A DNA stretch of 64,000 nt from Pedobacter roseus (GTDB taxonomy: Bacteria; Bacteroidota; Bacteroidia; Sphingobacteriales; Sphingobacteriaceae), in contig NZ_CP060723.1 of the NCBI RefSeq assembly GCF_014395225.1, positions 4,650,001-4,714,000 on the forward strand. The letters run 5' to 3'. Shown piece after piece: positions 9,957-19,049 of this stretch. The translations under genes and the position numbers were made by a program. The first letter of the stretch is position 1. Each line of letters starts with the position of its first letter. The notes beneath the pieces were generated by a model. It was not told the origin of the DNA, searched no databases, and worked only from the letters and a program-made list of their open reading frames with translations.

Positions 9957-10580
9957 TCATTTTATTTTAAAAAAGAAGCAAACAATTGGAAAAACAAAGA
10001 CAATCCCATGCTGATTTAAATGCAACCTTATCGACTTAAGTGATATTACAAGGGCATTTTTGACTGTATTTGGAGATATATTGAGTATTTCAGCGATTTC
10101 CGGAATGCTTTTACCATCACGCCTGCTTAGTTGATAAATGTTTTTGCGTTGTTCGGGCAACTTTTCTACTGCCACAGCTATAATCTTGGTAATTTCATTC
10201 AAATTAATCTCTTCAGCAGTATTATTATGACTACTGAGCTGTTTATTAGTAAAAGCATCAACCATTTTATCTTCTTTGAGTTTTCTGCGGAGATAACTCA
10301 AACATTCATTGGATACATATTTATAAAGATAGGCTTTTACATTCTCTACTTCCACTAATTTATCACGGTTAAGCCAAACCCTTAAAAAAGCATCCTGAAT
10401 AATTTCTTCGGCAGCATCATCAGATTTTGTAAACTTTGTAGCGAAAATCTGGAGTACAGGAAGATATTTGAAGAACAATACAGAAAAAGCCTGTTCATCA
10501 CCTTCAACAATTTTTTCGATCAATTTATGTTCATCTTCAGTCTTTCCTGTCACCATAAATTTTTTGATATCTATACCCAA
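9957..10580 (-). CDS. ECF RNA polymerase sigma factor, SusCD-type
   Basis: 207 residues from a TTG at 10580; an in-frame ATG at 10556 would give 199 and is the more conventional start. Region 2 is seen in AFSVLFFKYLPVLQIFATKF and AEEIIQDAFLRVW, and region 4 in KLPEQRKNIYQLSRRDG followed by SIPEIAEILNISPNTVKNAL, a helix-turn-helix for the -35 element. It belongs to the Bacteroidota sigma-70 expansion that pairs with FecR. The C-terminus ends in an unusual hydrophobic tail (FVFPIVCFFFKIK). The expected target is the promoter ahead of the downstream SusC gene. Confidence 0.92.
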   Translation of the reverse strand: MGIDIKKFMVTGKTEDEHKLIEKIVEGDEQAFSVLFFKYLPVLQIFATKFTKSDDAAEEIIQDAFLRVWLNRDKLVEVENVKAYLYKYVSNECLSYLRRKLKEDKMVDAFTNKQLSSHNNTAEEINLNEITKIIAVAVEKLPEQRKNIYQLSRRDGKSIPEIAEILNISPNTVKNALVISLKSIRLHLNQHGIVFVFPIVCFFFKIK

Positions 10581-10670
10581 TACAAAATGTAAGAATCTTC
10601 TTGTGAGATATAATGCACATAAAAGTGGAAAAAAAAATGGGTTAAAGCAAATGACAAACGTACTATAACT

Positions 10671-10699
10671 AAAAAAGCCTTACATCACAGGTAAGGCTT
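10671..10699 (-). terminator. Rho-independent terminator of the oxidase operon
   Basis: AAGCCTTAC (10675-10683) pairs perfectly with GTAAGGCTT (10691-10699) around a 7-base loop. On the minus strand the stem is followed by TTTTTT. It lies 27 bases past the stop of the DUF420 gene and closes the long respiratory cluster. Confidence 0.85.
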
Positions 10700-10725
10700 C
10701 ATTTATTGCTCTATTAATAAATTTC

Positions 10726-11268
10726 TTAATACTGATAATAAGGCGAAATCATCAGGTACACCACTACTCCGGTTATGGCTACATAAAGCCAAAGCGGGAA
10801 GGTAATTCTTGCAATTTTTCTATGGCGATCGAAACGCTGCGCCAATGCCCTCACATAAGTAACCAATACCAAAGGTATAATGGCGATTGAAAGAAGGATG
10901 TGTGTGAGCAGGATAAAGAAATATACATATTTAATCGTGCCCTCTCCTCCAAACTTGGTAGATGGTGTAGTCATGTGGTAAGCAATATACATCACCAAAA
11001 AAAGTAAAGAGCAGCCAATGGCTGTTTTCATTAAATTTTGGTGCAGGTTAATTTTACCGTTTTTAATTGCCCATACAGCTACAACTAATAAAATGGCAGT
11101 TATACCATTAATGGTTGCATATATAGGCGGCAAAAAAGGAAGCGTTGGTGCATCAATACCAAGGTCTTTTAACTTTACCACAAATAAAAACGCTACTGCA
11201 ACAGGAATAAAAATGGATAGGATAATAATCCATTTACTGTATTTTTTCTCAATCGGGCTATTTTCCAT
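10726..11268 (-). CDS. DUF420 membrane protein of the oxidase cluster
   Basis: 180 residues with five likely membrane segments (WIIILSIFIPVAVAFLFVV, YATINGITAILLVVAVWAI, TAIGCSLLFLVMYIAYHM, YFFILLTHILLSIAIIPLVLVTYV, ITFPLWLYVAITGVVVYLMI). The pattern, with conserved histidines such as YHMTTPS and LTHILLS, fits DUF420 (COG2322), small proteins commonly encoded with cytochrome c oxidase and thought to help its assembly. It is the last gene of the act-cta cluster, 70 bases after the Sco-like gene, and is followed by a terminator. A direct enzymatic role is not established for the family. Confidence 0.85.
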   Translation of the reverse strand: MENSPIEKKYSKWIIILSIFIPVAVAFLFVVKLKDLGIDAPTLPFLPPIYATINGITAILLVVAVWAIKNGKINLHQNLMKTAIGCSLLFLVMYIAYHMTTPSTKFGGEGTIKYVYFFILLTHILLSIAIIPLVLVTYVRALAQRFDRHRKIARITFPLWLYVAITGVVVYLMISPYYQY

Positions 11269-11338
11269 GAGTATTTTTTATCTCTTTATATTTTTATTAA
11301 ATGTATTCGACTGCAGACTCCAGACTTAGGACTAAAGA

Positions 11339-12034
11339 CTATCTACCGTCCTTAACATTCCTTAAATACTCGGCGATTAGCACTTTAATCTCGTCTTCCA
11401 GTTTAGCATTAGCCTCGGCATTGTCTGCATCATACATGCCACGAATGCGATGCAAATTATCGATCAGTAGAATTTTGTTACTAAAAATGAAGGTTGGCTT
11501 TTCTTTGGTATCATCCTCTATCACATCGAGCAATAGACCTCTTTTAATCAGTGGGTAAGTTTTAACGGTATCTCCAGCAAGGAAATCCCACTTACCTTCT
11601 TTTGCTTTAAAACCAGCCGCATAGTCTTTTATTTTACTTTTATCAGCAGGATCTACCGATAAGCTTAAAAACTTCACCAAAGGTTTCTGTTCGTAACCAT
11701 CAGAAAGCTTTTTAATGTATTTACTGGTTTGCTGACCACCTGCGCCTGTATAGAACAGATTAAGCACTACGATCTTATTTTCCAGCGTTTTCCAGCTCAC
11801 ACTATCATTTTGCTGATTGATGAACTTAAAATCAGGAACCTGATGATAAATGGTATCGGGGATTTTCTTCCCTTTTACACTGTGGAAAGTGGTGGCAACG
11901 ATCTTTTTACCAAAAACAGGTAAACTCTTATACCGGTTTTTTGCAAAGTGTGGCAATAAGTAAAAAAACAAAAATCCCGGTATAGCTAAAATGCTTACCA
12001 GGATTATTACCTTTTTTATAGGATTTCTTTTCAT
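11339..12034 (-). CDS. Sco-like thioredoxin-fold protein lacking copper ligands
   Basis: 231 residues with one N-terminal membrane anchor (about 8-30). The thioredoxin-like body keeps the Sco layout: VPDFKFINQQ, then KIVVLNLFYT where the redox helix starts, then VKFLSLSVDPA and ILLIDNLHRIRGMYD. Sco proteins carry CxxxCP after the F-T of that strand and a His about eight residues before the LID Asp, and use them to deliver copper to the CuA site. Here the first site reads YTGAGGQQTS (about 95-104) with no Cys, and the His position is Phe184. The protein therefore probably cannot bind copper in the usual way. Its ATG overlaps the stop of subunit IV (TAATG), so it is translated with the oxidase. 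Confidence 0.8.
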   Translation of the reverse strand: MKRNPIKKVIILVSILAIPGFLFFYLLPHFAKNRYKSLPVFGKKIVATTFHSVKGKKIPDTIYHQVPDFKFINQQNDSVSWKTLENKIVVLNLFYTGAGGQQTSKYIKKLSDGYEQKPLVKFLSLSVDPADKSKIKDYAAGFKAKEGKWDFLAGDTVKTYPLIKRGLLLDVIEDDTKEKPTFIFSNKILLIDNLHRIRGMYDADNAEANAKLEDEIKVLIAEYLRNVKDGR

Positions 12035-12387
12035 TAATGATTCATCATGTGGATGTTTAAAAACCCACCTTCTATTAACATTAATACAATAAAGTAACCA
12101 ATGAAAATAAATGAAACGGTTAATGCAAGCTGCAGGCCTAATTTCTCATATTTTAAGTGCATAAAGTAAGCAACAATATAAAAAGCCTTTACAAGGGTTA
12201 AAGCAATATAAATATAATTACCTACATGTTGAGGGATATGATGACCAGGGATTGCCCATAGTGCTATGATAAACTCGATTGCAGTAATTAAAGTTAAAAT
12301 ACCGGCTACTTTCCAGATTTTAGCTTTATCCAATCCTGCATGTTCGCCATGCTCGTGTCCTTCTGTTGTATGTGAGTGATCTGACAT
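12034..12387 (-). CDS. Cytochrome c oxidase subunit IV
   Basis: 117 residues. A His-rich N-terminus (HSHTTEGHEHGEHAG) precedes three membrane helices, the second carrying YIYIALTLVKAFYIVAYFMHLKYE, the signature of the bacterial COX4 family. This small subunit stabilises the heme-copper oxidase. It follows subunit III by 24 bases and its stop overlaps the start codon of the Sco-like gene by one base, indicating translational coupling. Confidence 0.9.
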   Translation of the reverse strand: MSDHSHTTEGHEHGEHAGLDKAKIWKVAGILTLITAIEFIIALWAIPGHHIPQHVGNYIYIALTLVKAFYIVAYFMHLKYEKLGLQLALTVSFIFIGYFIVLMLIEGGFLNIHMMNH

Positions 12388-12411
12388 ATTAAATATTTTA
12401 AATAATTGAAA

Positions 12412-13119
12412 TTAAACCAAATAGAAGAATGTAAATACAAACACCCATACTAAATCTACGAAGTGCCAGTATAAACCAACTTTTTCTACCATTAAATAAT
12501 GTCCTCTTTTTTCGAAAGTTCCGTTAATCGTCATGATTAAAATAATCACATTGATCATTACCCCACTAAATACGTGGAAACCGTGAAAACCTGTAATGGT
12601 AAAGAATAAGTTTGCAAACTGTTGTGCAGCAACCAAAGAAACTGGCCCATCAAATAAATGTTTTAACTCTTCAGCAGATGGAATTGTACCCCACCAGAAA
12701 CCTTCATGGTGTAAGTGGCTCCATTCTAAAGCCTGACAGCCCAAGAACATAAATCCTAAAACAATTGTAGGAATTAGCCAAGCAATTACTTCTTTTTTAG
12801 AACGACGATGTCCGGCCTCTACTGCCATAACCATGGTTACTGAGCTTAAGATCAGAATAAAAGTCATGATACCCACAAAAACTAATGGTGCACCTGTATC
12901 TTTAATACCGGGGATAGATTGGAAAACCAAATCCGGATCTGGCCATGTTAATTTAGAAAAACGCTGAGCGCCGTAGTAGATCAATAAAGATGAAAAGGTA
13001 AAAGCATCTGACAAAAGGAAAAACCACATCATGATTTTACCATATTCTACCGACCACGGAGAACGACCACCATTCCATGGCCCGGTTTTAACTTGATCTA
13101 ATTGTGATACTGCATTCAT
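12412..13119 (-). CDS. Cytochrome c oxidase subunit III (first copy, longer)
   Basis: 235 residues with about seven membrane helices. Conserved COX3 features include WFFLLSDAFTFSSLLIYYGA near the start, HHEGFWWGTIP, FFTITGFHGFHVFSGVMINVIIL and the ending KVGLYWHFVDLVWVFVFTFFYLV. Subunit III binds lipid and supports proton uptake into subunit I. A second, shorter subunit III gene lies 31 bases upstream; such adjacent pairs are common in Bacteroidota oxidase operons, and both may be present in one enzyme. Confidence 0.92.
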   Translation of the reverse strand: MNAVSQLDQVKTGPWNGGRSPWSVEYGKIMMWFFLLSDAFTFSSLLIYYGAQRFSKLTWPDPDLVFQSIPGIKDTGAPLVFVGIMTFILILSSVTMVMAVEAGHRRSKKEVIAWLIPTIVLGFMFLGCQALEWSHLHHEGFWWGTIPSAEELKHLFDGPVSLVAAQQFANLFFTITGFHGFHVFSGVMINVIILIMTINGTFEKRGHYLMVEKVGLYWHFVDLVWVFVFTFFYLV

Positions 13120-13150
13120 TTGGAAATAGTATAATAGTTTGTTAACAAAT

Positions 13151-13729
13151 TTAACGGTTCAAAAGTAAAAAAACATACAGATATATCCATAATATATCTA
13201 TAAAATGCCAAAAAATAGAAGCAATTTCCATTCTATACTGGCCTTTAGCAGCAGGAATGTTTTTATAACTGCCTGCTAATGCATTAATAATAAGCCCAAC
13301 ACCTGCTATAATGTGTAATAAGTGCATGCCCGATACCACATAAATAAAAGAAATTGCTGCATTATTGCCCACTAAGGTTGCACCTGTTCTCACCATACTT
13401 CCCCATGCATTAAACTGCATCACGCCAAAAGCAACGGCCAATATTACGGTAACCCAAAGCAGGTTGCGCTGTAAACTGAAATTTAATTTTCTTAGCGCTC
13501 GGGATGCTAAGAACAAGGTAATACTGCTTGCTATAATCACTAAGCTGGAGTAAATAAATGCATCAGGCAATACTAAACCATGCCCTTTACCTTTAGATGC
13601 CGCAAATACCAGGTAATAACTGGTAAAGCCTCCAAACATAATGGTAGATGATACTACAAATAGCCAAACAATAAACTTTCTGGGTTTTGGATCAAATGTA
13701 TCCTGGATTTTTTCCATTGTGATAACCAT
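13151..13729 (-). CDS. Cytochrome c oxidase subunit III (second copy, shorter)
   Basis: 192 residues with five membrane helices. It shows the COX3 segments FIYVVSGMHLLHIIAGVGLIIN and MEIASIFWHFIDILWIYLYVFLLL, but lacks the long internal region of the neighbouring paralogue. The frame opens at ATG 13729; an internal ATG at residue 5 (MEKIQDTF) is an alternative start. The gene starts three bases after the ctaB stop. Together with the longer copy it probably supplies the full seven-helix subunit III function or two alternative forms. Confidence 0.9.
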   Translation of the reverse strand: MVITMEKIQDTFDPKPRKFIVWLFVVSSTIMFGGFTSYYLVFAASKGKGHGLVLPDAFIYSSLVIIASSITLFLASRALRKLNFSLQRNLLWVTVILAVAFGVMQFNAWGSMVRTGATLVGNNAAISFIYVVSGMHLLHIIAGVGLIINALAGSYKNIPAAKGQYRMEIASIFWHFIDILWIYLYVFLLLNR

Positions 13730-13732
13730 AAG

Positions 13733-14689
13733 TTATTTTGCTATAAAATTTAATAATAAGCCCAACTGTACAGCCGGGATGTAAAAAAACGAACAGAACA
13801 TCACTTTTTTCGCGTCGATCAGTTCTCTGTTCATTAAAAGTTTAAAAGCCAGCCAGCTAAATATCAATCCTGCTATTAATGATAAACCAGCAATGTAATA
13901 ACCGCCAAAACCATAAATAGTTGGCAATAAACTTACCGGGATTAAAATCAATGTACTTAAAAAAGTAAGCAGCGCAGATGTTTTATCTCGTTTTTTGGTT
14001 GGTAATAATCTAAAACCAGCTTTTTTGTAATCGTCATCCAGCACCCAGGCAATGGCCCAAAAGTGTGGAAACTGCCATACAAACTGGATCAGGAATAAAA
14101 TAACAGCAATATTATAGTCAATTGCGTAAAACATTTCTGACTTTAAACTACCAAAAGCAGCCAAATAACCAATAAGTGGTGGCAAAGCCCCTGGTATTGC
14201 ACCTACAAAAACAGCAATCGGCGATTTTCTTTTCAATGGTGTATAAGCAAAAGCATACAATAAAATTGAAAACACAGATAACAAACCGGTTTCAAGATTT
14301 AAATGTCCCAGTAACCAGGTACCCAAAAATGCCATAAACACACCCAAAATCAAGCCTTGTCCGGTTGTCATTCTACCAGCAGGCATCGGGCGGTCTTTTG
14401 TTCTCGACATTAATTTATCCAGATCCTTTTCTATAATTTCGTTAAAACAGTTTGCTGCTGCAGTAACTAAAAATCCACCTGCAATTAAAATCAGCCAGTT
14501 TCCCCAATTAATAGTGTGAACAATGTCAGTTTCACCTAAAGACACCATTTTCTTTACCCAAGCAGGATCTTGACTCCTGCCTATTTGCATTTTCTGTCCA
14601 ATTAAAAAAGAAATCGATGCCGAAAACACTACCGTAAACGATAGCCTGAATTTGATGAGTTTAGAAAAATCTGAAAGATATTGTTTCAA
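13733..14689 (-). CDS. ctaB: Protoheme IX farnesyltransferase (heme O synthase)
   Basis: 318 residues, a UbiA-type membrane prenyltransferase with about nine helices. The first Asp-rich motif is NCFNEIIEKDLDKLMSRTKDRP (about 81-102), and the second polar loop has WVLDDDYKKAGFRLLP. It attaches a farnesyl group to protoheme IX to make heme O, the precursor of heme A used by the oxidase in this cluster. It lies 12 bases after ctaA, so heme O and heme A synthesis are co-expressed with the oxidase subunits. Confidence 0.95.
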   Translation of the reverse strand: MKQYLSDFSKLIKFRLSFTVVFSASISFLIGQKMQIGRSQDPAWVKKMVSLGETDIVHTINWGNWLILIAGGFLVTAAANCFNEIIEKDLDKLMSRTKDRPMPAGRMTTGQGLILGVFMAFLGTWLLGHLNLETGLLSVFSILLYAFAYTPLKRKSPIAVFVGAIPGALPPLIGYLAAFGSLKSEMFYAIDYNIAVILFLIQFVWQFPHFWAIAWVLDDDYKKAGFRLLPTKKRDKTSALLTFLSTLILIPVSLLPTIYGFGGYYIAGLSLIAGLIFSWLAFKLLMNRELIDAKKVMFCSFFYIPAVQLGLLLNFIAK

Positions 14690-14701
14690 TTTCCTTAAAT
14701 A

Positions 14702-15760
14702 TTATTGTTTATAAGTACTTGTTCGGTAAACCAACAGGTACAGATAAAACTGTAAACTAAATAACAGCGTTGAGAACAGAATATGTAATGCCTGCGCTGC
14801 TGGTGGAAAAGCAATATAAGCTAATGCAATACCACTTAATAATTGGATCAGGAGCGTAATTAGTATAAACCTTGCGGTTAATAATGGTGCTGCTTTACCA
14901 CTAAAACGATCGATAACCATTTTGTAAACAATCGCATTGGTTATCACCACTAAAATGGCCAGATCGCGGTGATAAGAAAACACAGACCCCACTTTCGAAA
15001 TCCACGTGGCTTTACTGCCATAAGCAAGCGATTTTGCAATCACATCTACGGCCTCACGCACATCAGTCCCTAAAACGATCTGGATAATGCTGATCACTAA
15101 GGTGAAGAACAAAAATCCTTTTAACCATAATATCCGGTACATGATTACAGAAGGTGCTTTGTTAAGCTGTTTCGCGTAATTATAGGTATAAATGGATATG
15201 GCTAAAATAACCAGTGCCAAAAGCATGTGTACCGTTACCACCCACTGAGCTAGATTGGTTGATACCACTATGGATCCTAACCAAGCCTGATACCCTACTA
15301 CAAAAATGTTTAGGATACTTAGCAAAATAATCCGTTTTGCTGTTTTGCGGTAAGTAAAAGAATAAACGGCTGTTAAAAACAGGAATATTCCAGCTGCTAC
15401 CCCAGCCAAGCGGTTTAAATACTCCGTCCAGGTTTTAGCCGGATTAAACTCTTCGGGTACAGTAATGCTCTGATCGTGCCTGATGCTATCAGCTAAGGCA
15501 ACTTTGCCCATACTTTCTAAATACCTGGCAAACTTTTCATTCTTTTTCAACCTGCCTGCAACATATTTTTCTTTATAATTTGCAGGAAGCTGTGATACAT
15601 CGGTTGGCGGAACATAACGGTCGAAACACTTAGGCCAATCCGGACAACCCATGCCCGATCCGGTACTGCGTACAATACCACCGGCAAGTATAACCAATAG
15701 CGTAACTATAATGGTTATAAGATTAATTCTAATGAAACGTTGTTCTGATCTACTGACCAT
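14702..15760 (-). CDS. ctaA: Heme A synthase (CtaA/Cox15)
   Basis: 352 residues with eight membrane helices. The motif GGIVRSTGSGMGCPDWPKCF near the N-terminus is the diagnostic CtaA/Cox15 sequence. Heme-ligand histidines are expected in EYLNRLAGV, VTVHMLLALVILA, FSYHRDLAIL and LHILFSTLLFSL. The enzyme oxidises the C8 methyl of heme O to the formyl group of heme A. A loop of about 70 residues after the first helix is longer than in proteobacterial forms and resembles Bacteroidota members. It is the first gene after a hairpin that separates it from ctaD. Confidence 0.95.
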   Translation of the reverse strand: MVSRSEQRFIRINLITIIVTLLVILAGGIVRSTGSGMGCPDWPKCFDRYVPPTDVSQLPANYKEKYVAGRLKKNEKFARYLESMGKVALADSIRHDQSITVPEEFNPAKTWTEYLNRLAGVAAGIFLFLTAVYSFTYRKTAKRIILLSILNIFVVGYQAWLGSIVVSTNLAQWVVTVHMLLALVILAISIYTYNYAKQLNKAPSVIMYRILWLKGFLFFTLVISIIQIVLGTDVREAVDVIAKSLAYGSKATWISKVGSVFSYHRDLAILVVITNAIVYKMVIDRFSGKAAPLLTARFILITLLIQLLSGIALAYIAFPPAAQALHILFSTLLFSLQFYLYLLVYRTSTYKQ

Positions 15761-15775
15761 ATATCTTTTAAGATG

Positions 15776-15820
15776 AAAAGGGTATCCGGATAAGCAGAAA
15801 CTTAATCAGATACCCCTTTT
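15776..15820 (-). terminator. Hairpin between ctaD and ctaA
   Basis: GGGTATC (15780-15786) pairs with GATACCC (15809-15815), extended by AAAAG/CTTTT with one bulge, around a loop of about 22 bases. On the minus strand it is followed by TTTTCATC. It probably reduces read-through from actA-ctaD into the assembly and small-subunit genes, which would adjust stoichiometry. Confidence 0.55.
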
Positions 15821-15843
15821 AAAATTTTTATTTTAAGCTTAAA

Positions 15844-17724
15844 CTAGCCTTTGTTTGCTTCAACAGGATTGGCTAATTCCCAATCTTGCTGAATTTTTTC
15901 TGCTTCTGCATTTCCTTCAAAATCGTGAGGTAAGTTAGAGCTCATCGTTTGAGAGAAAGGAACAGTTTGAGGAATAAAGTCTGCATCATGACCTGGTTTA
16001 CTATAGTCATAAGGCCATCTGTATACTGTTGGGATTTCTCCTGGCCAGTTACCGTGGATGTGCTCAACAGGTGCAGTCCACTCTAACGTATTAGATTCCC
16101 AAGGGTTCTGAGGAGCTACTTTTCCTTTAAAGATTGAGTAGAAGAAGTTGAACAAGAACGCTACCTGAGCAAGTGCAGCCATAATAGCAGCCCATGTTAC
16201 AAATACGTTAACTGTTAACCATTTTTTCATAAACTCAAACTCTGTAAATGCATAGTAACGACGTGGTACACCATCTAAACCTAAGAAGTGAAGTGGGAAG
16301 AATACCAGGTAAGCTGCAATGAAAGTTAACCAGAAGTGTAAGTATCCTAATTTAGCATTCATCATTTTACCGAACATTCTAGGGAACCAGTGATAAACAC
16401 CTGCAAGCATACCAAAGATTGCTGCAGATCCCATTACAAGGTGGAAGTGGGCAACAACAAAGTAAGTATCGTGTAAGTTAATATCCAAAGATGCATTTCC
16501 TAAGAAGATACCGGTTAAACCACCAGAGATAAAGAATGAAACTAAACCGATAGCGAATAACATGGCTGGTGTGAAACGGATGTTACCACGCCATAATGTT
16601 GCTAAATAGTTAAAGGTTTTTACTGCCGATGGTACCGCAATAATCAATGTGGTAATCATAAATACACCACCCAACAATGGGTTCATACCGGTAACAAACA
16701 TGTGGTGACCCCAAACGATGAATGATAATACGGTAATACCAATTAACGAATAAACCATTGCATGGTAACCGAAGATCGGTTTACGTGAGTTTACAGAGAT
16801 TACCTCAGATGAGATACCCAATGCCGGCATAATTACGATATATACCTCAGGGTGACCTAAGAACCAGAATAAGTGTTGCCATAAAATTGGAGAACCACCT
16901 TCGTTTGGTAAAATGTCAGTACCCATTACGATATCTGATAAGTAGAAACTTGTACCGAAGCTACGGTCGAATACCATTAATACCACACCAGCTACAAGAA
17001 CAGGGAATGATAAGATACCTAAAATAGCAGTCAAAAAGAAAGCCCAGATGGTTAATGGCATTTTCCAAAGGTCCATACCTTTGGTACGCATGTTTAAAAT
17101 TGTACTTACGTAGTTGATACCACCCATTAGTGATGAGGCTACGAAAAGCACCATACTTATTAACCATAAAGTCATACCCATTCCTGATCCCGGCATTGCC
17201 TTGGCAACAACGGATAGCGGCGGATAAACCGTCCAACCACCAGATGCCGGGCCTGTTTGGATAAAGAATGATGACATCATGATCACACATGCCATAAAGA
17301 AGAACCAGTATGAAAGCATGTTTAAGAATGGCGAAGCCATATCTCGCGCACCCACCTGAAGTGGAATTAGTAAATTACTAAAAGTACCACTTAAACCTGC
17401 GGTTAGTACAAAGAATACCATGATGGTACCGTGAATGGTTACCAAAGCCAGGTAAAAATCGGGTTTGATACGGCCACCTTCTGCCCATTTACCTAAAAAT
17501 GTTTCTAAGAATGGGAAGTTTTTATCTGGCCATGCCAATTGAATACGGAATAAAATTGATAAGCCCATTGCAATTACCGCCATAATAATACCGGTAATCA
17601 AAAATTGCTTAGCAATCATTTTATGATCCATACTAAAGATATACTTTGAAATCAAAGTCTCTTTATGATGCCCATGATCAGCGTGATCGTGATTGTGTTC
17701 GTCGTGTAATGCTATTGTTGACAT
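15844..17724 (-). CDS. ctaD: Cytochrome c oxidase subunit I
   Basis: 626 residues, twelve or more membrane helices. CuB and heme ligands are seen in LFWFLGHPEVYIVIMP (His-Pro-Glu-Val-Tyr, the cross-linked His/Tyr), FIVWGHHMFVTGM (the His pair) and HDTYFVVAHFHLVMG (heme a3 and heme a histidines). A lysine in IAVPSAVKTFN is where the K-channel Lys is expected in A-type oxidases. The N-terminus has a His-rich tail (HDEHNHDHADHGHHKE). It reduces oxygen to water while pumping protons. It sits 23 bases after ctaC in the act-cta operon, consistent with a complex III-oxidase supercomplex. Confidence 0.96.
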   Translation of the reverse strand: MSTIALHDEHNHDHADHGHHKETLISKYIFSMDHKMIAKQFLITGIIMAVIAMGLSILFRIQLAWPDKNFPFLETFLGKWAEGGRIKPDFYLALVTIHGTIMVFFVLTAGLSGTFSNLLIPLQVGARDMASPFLNMLSYWFFFMACVIMMSSFFIQTGPASGGWTVYPPLSVVAKAMPGSGMGMTLWLISMVLFVASSLMGGINYVSTILNMRTKGMDLWKMPLTIWAFFLTAILGILSFPVLVAGVVLMVFDRSFGTSFYLSDIVMGTDILPNEGGSPILWQHLFWFLGHPEVYIVIMPALGISSEVISVNSRKPIFGYHAMVYSLIGITVLSFIVWGHHMFVTGMNPLLGGVFMITTLIIAVPSAVKTFNYLATLWRGNIRFTPAMLFAIGLVSFFISGGLTGIFLGNASLDINLHDTYFVVAHFHLVMGSAAIFGMLAGVYHWFPRMFGKMMNAKLGYLHFWLTFIAAYLVFFPLHFLGLDGVPRRYYAFTEFEFMKKWLTVNVFVTWAAIMAALAQVAFLFNFFYSIFKGKVAPQNPWESNTLEWTAPVEHIHGNWPGEIPTVYRWPYDYSKPGHDADFIPQTVPFSQTMSSNLPHDFEGNAEAEKIQQDWELANPVEANKG

Positions 17725-17747
17725 AATTCGTTCGCTCCTGCTTAATA

Positions 17748-18980
17748 TTATTTATTTAAAGCCATTTGGTTAGTTTTAACAGCTGCTGTATCTGTAGCTG
17801 TCGAATCTGCTGCTGCTTTTGCAGGTGCAGGTGCCACTGGCAAATTAAATTGTTTTCTTAAATCGTCGTTTAAGTATGTTTTCTGCTCAGCAATCCAGGT
17901 TTTGTACTCGGCTTCAGAAACTACACGTACCACTTTCTGCATGTTGTAGTGACCAGATCCACAGATTTTAGCACAGAAGAAAAGGTACTTAAAGTTAGGA
18001 TCGTTAGTTTCCTGTTGCATTTCAGCGGTAGTTTTTGTTGGCGTAAACTCAAAGAAAACACGCATACCCGGCACGGTATTTAACTGTACCCTGAAGTGTG
18101 GCATGTAAAAACTGTGAATTACATCTTTACTGGTTAAGATCAGTTTTACCGGTTTTCCAACTGGGATCACCATCTCATCAGCCATCTCATCATCACGAGA
18201 GTTCAGGTCTTTAAAATCGATACCTAATGGGTTGGTAGCTGTAGTTAACTTGTAGTTTTTGTTACCAACTACGCCATCAGCTCCCGGATAACGGATAGAC
18301 CATTTAAACTGCTCTGAAGTAACTTCGATCTGCAACGGTTTATTTTTAGGATCTTCAACTTTGAAGAAAATTGATCTCCAGGTTAAGAAACCCATTAATA
18401 CCAATACCGTTAATACTAAAGCAGGAACGATTGTCCAGATCTTTTCGATTGTATTGTTGTGTGGATAGTAGTAAGCTTTTCTTTTAGCTGAGTATTTGTA
18501 GATATAAGAAAATCCGAATAACAGGATATGTGTAACCACAAATACGATTGTGGTAATGATTAACGTTAAGTTAAACATTTCATCAATTTTCTTTCCGTGT
18601 TCCGATGCTGCAGCTGGAAGCAACATGGCGCCATGCACCGTGTATTCCCAATATACACCATATAAACCTATCACTAAAAACAGGGCAAATAAACTTGCGT
18701 GGATCCTGTTCCAGTTAATACCCACAGCTTTACCCTGTGCTTCGCGGCTTAATTCGTATACCCTTATTGCTTTACCAATAATTGCAATGAATAAGCATAC
18801 GGCAAGGAAAACCAGAATATAAAATATTACAGATTTATAAACCTCGCCCATATCAACTTTCGGTGCCGCGGCAGCACCTGCTGCTGCATCTTGCGCAAAT
18901 ACGCTAGTGTTGGCAAAAGCAGTAATCAATACTGCTAAAGCTGCGGTCGTTTTATTCGTTATAAACTTTCTTAAACTCAT
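17748..18980 (-). CDS. ctaC: Cytochrome c oxidase subunit II (CuA)
   Basis: 410 residues, longer than a plain subunit II. A cleavable signal (ends about SVFAQDAAAG) is followed by extra membrane segments at about 50-75 and 95-115 before the usual two-helix hairpin. The cupredoxin domain carries the CuA site: a first His in DVIHSFYMPHFRVQ and the cluster CAKICGSGHYNM (Cys, Cys, His, Met). There is no fused cytochrome c domain, so electrons probably arrive from heme domains of the Act complex encoded upstream. A low-complexity Ala-rich C-terminal tail follows. The gap to actF is 69 bases. Confidence 0.95.
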   Translation of the reverse strand: MSLRKFITNKTTAALAVLITAFANTSVFAQDAAAGAAAAPKVDMGEVYKSVIFYILVFLAVCLFIAIIGKAIRVYELSREAQGKAVGINWNRIHASLFALFLVIGLYGVYWEYTVHGAMLLPAAASEHGKKIDEMFNLTLIITTIVFVVTHILLFGFSYIYKYSAKRKAYYYPHNNTIEKIWTIVPALVLTVLVLMGFLTWRSIFFKVEDPKNKPLQIEVTSEQFKWSIRYPGADGVVGNKNYKLTTATNPLGIDFKDLNSRDDEMADEMVIPVGKPVKLILTSKDVIHSFYMPHFRVQLNTVPGMRVFFEFTPTKTTAEMQQETNDPNFKYLFFCAKICGSGHYNMQKVVRVVSEAEYKTWIAEQKTYLNDDLRKQFNLPVAPAPAKAAADSTATDTAAVKTNQMALNK

Positions 18981-19049
18981 TTTCTTAAAAGTAGTACGCT
19001 GTACTGCTAATTATAATAATAATTAAATATTTGCTCTATCCTGTCACCA

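Noticed and set aside
12412..13729. The two subunit III genes as one gene broken by a frameshift
   Set aside because: Each has its own start, stop and complete COX3 C-terminal segment (WHFVDLVW and WHFIDILW), so they are paralogues.
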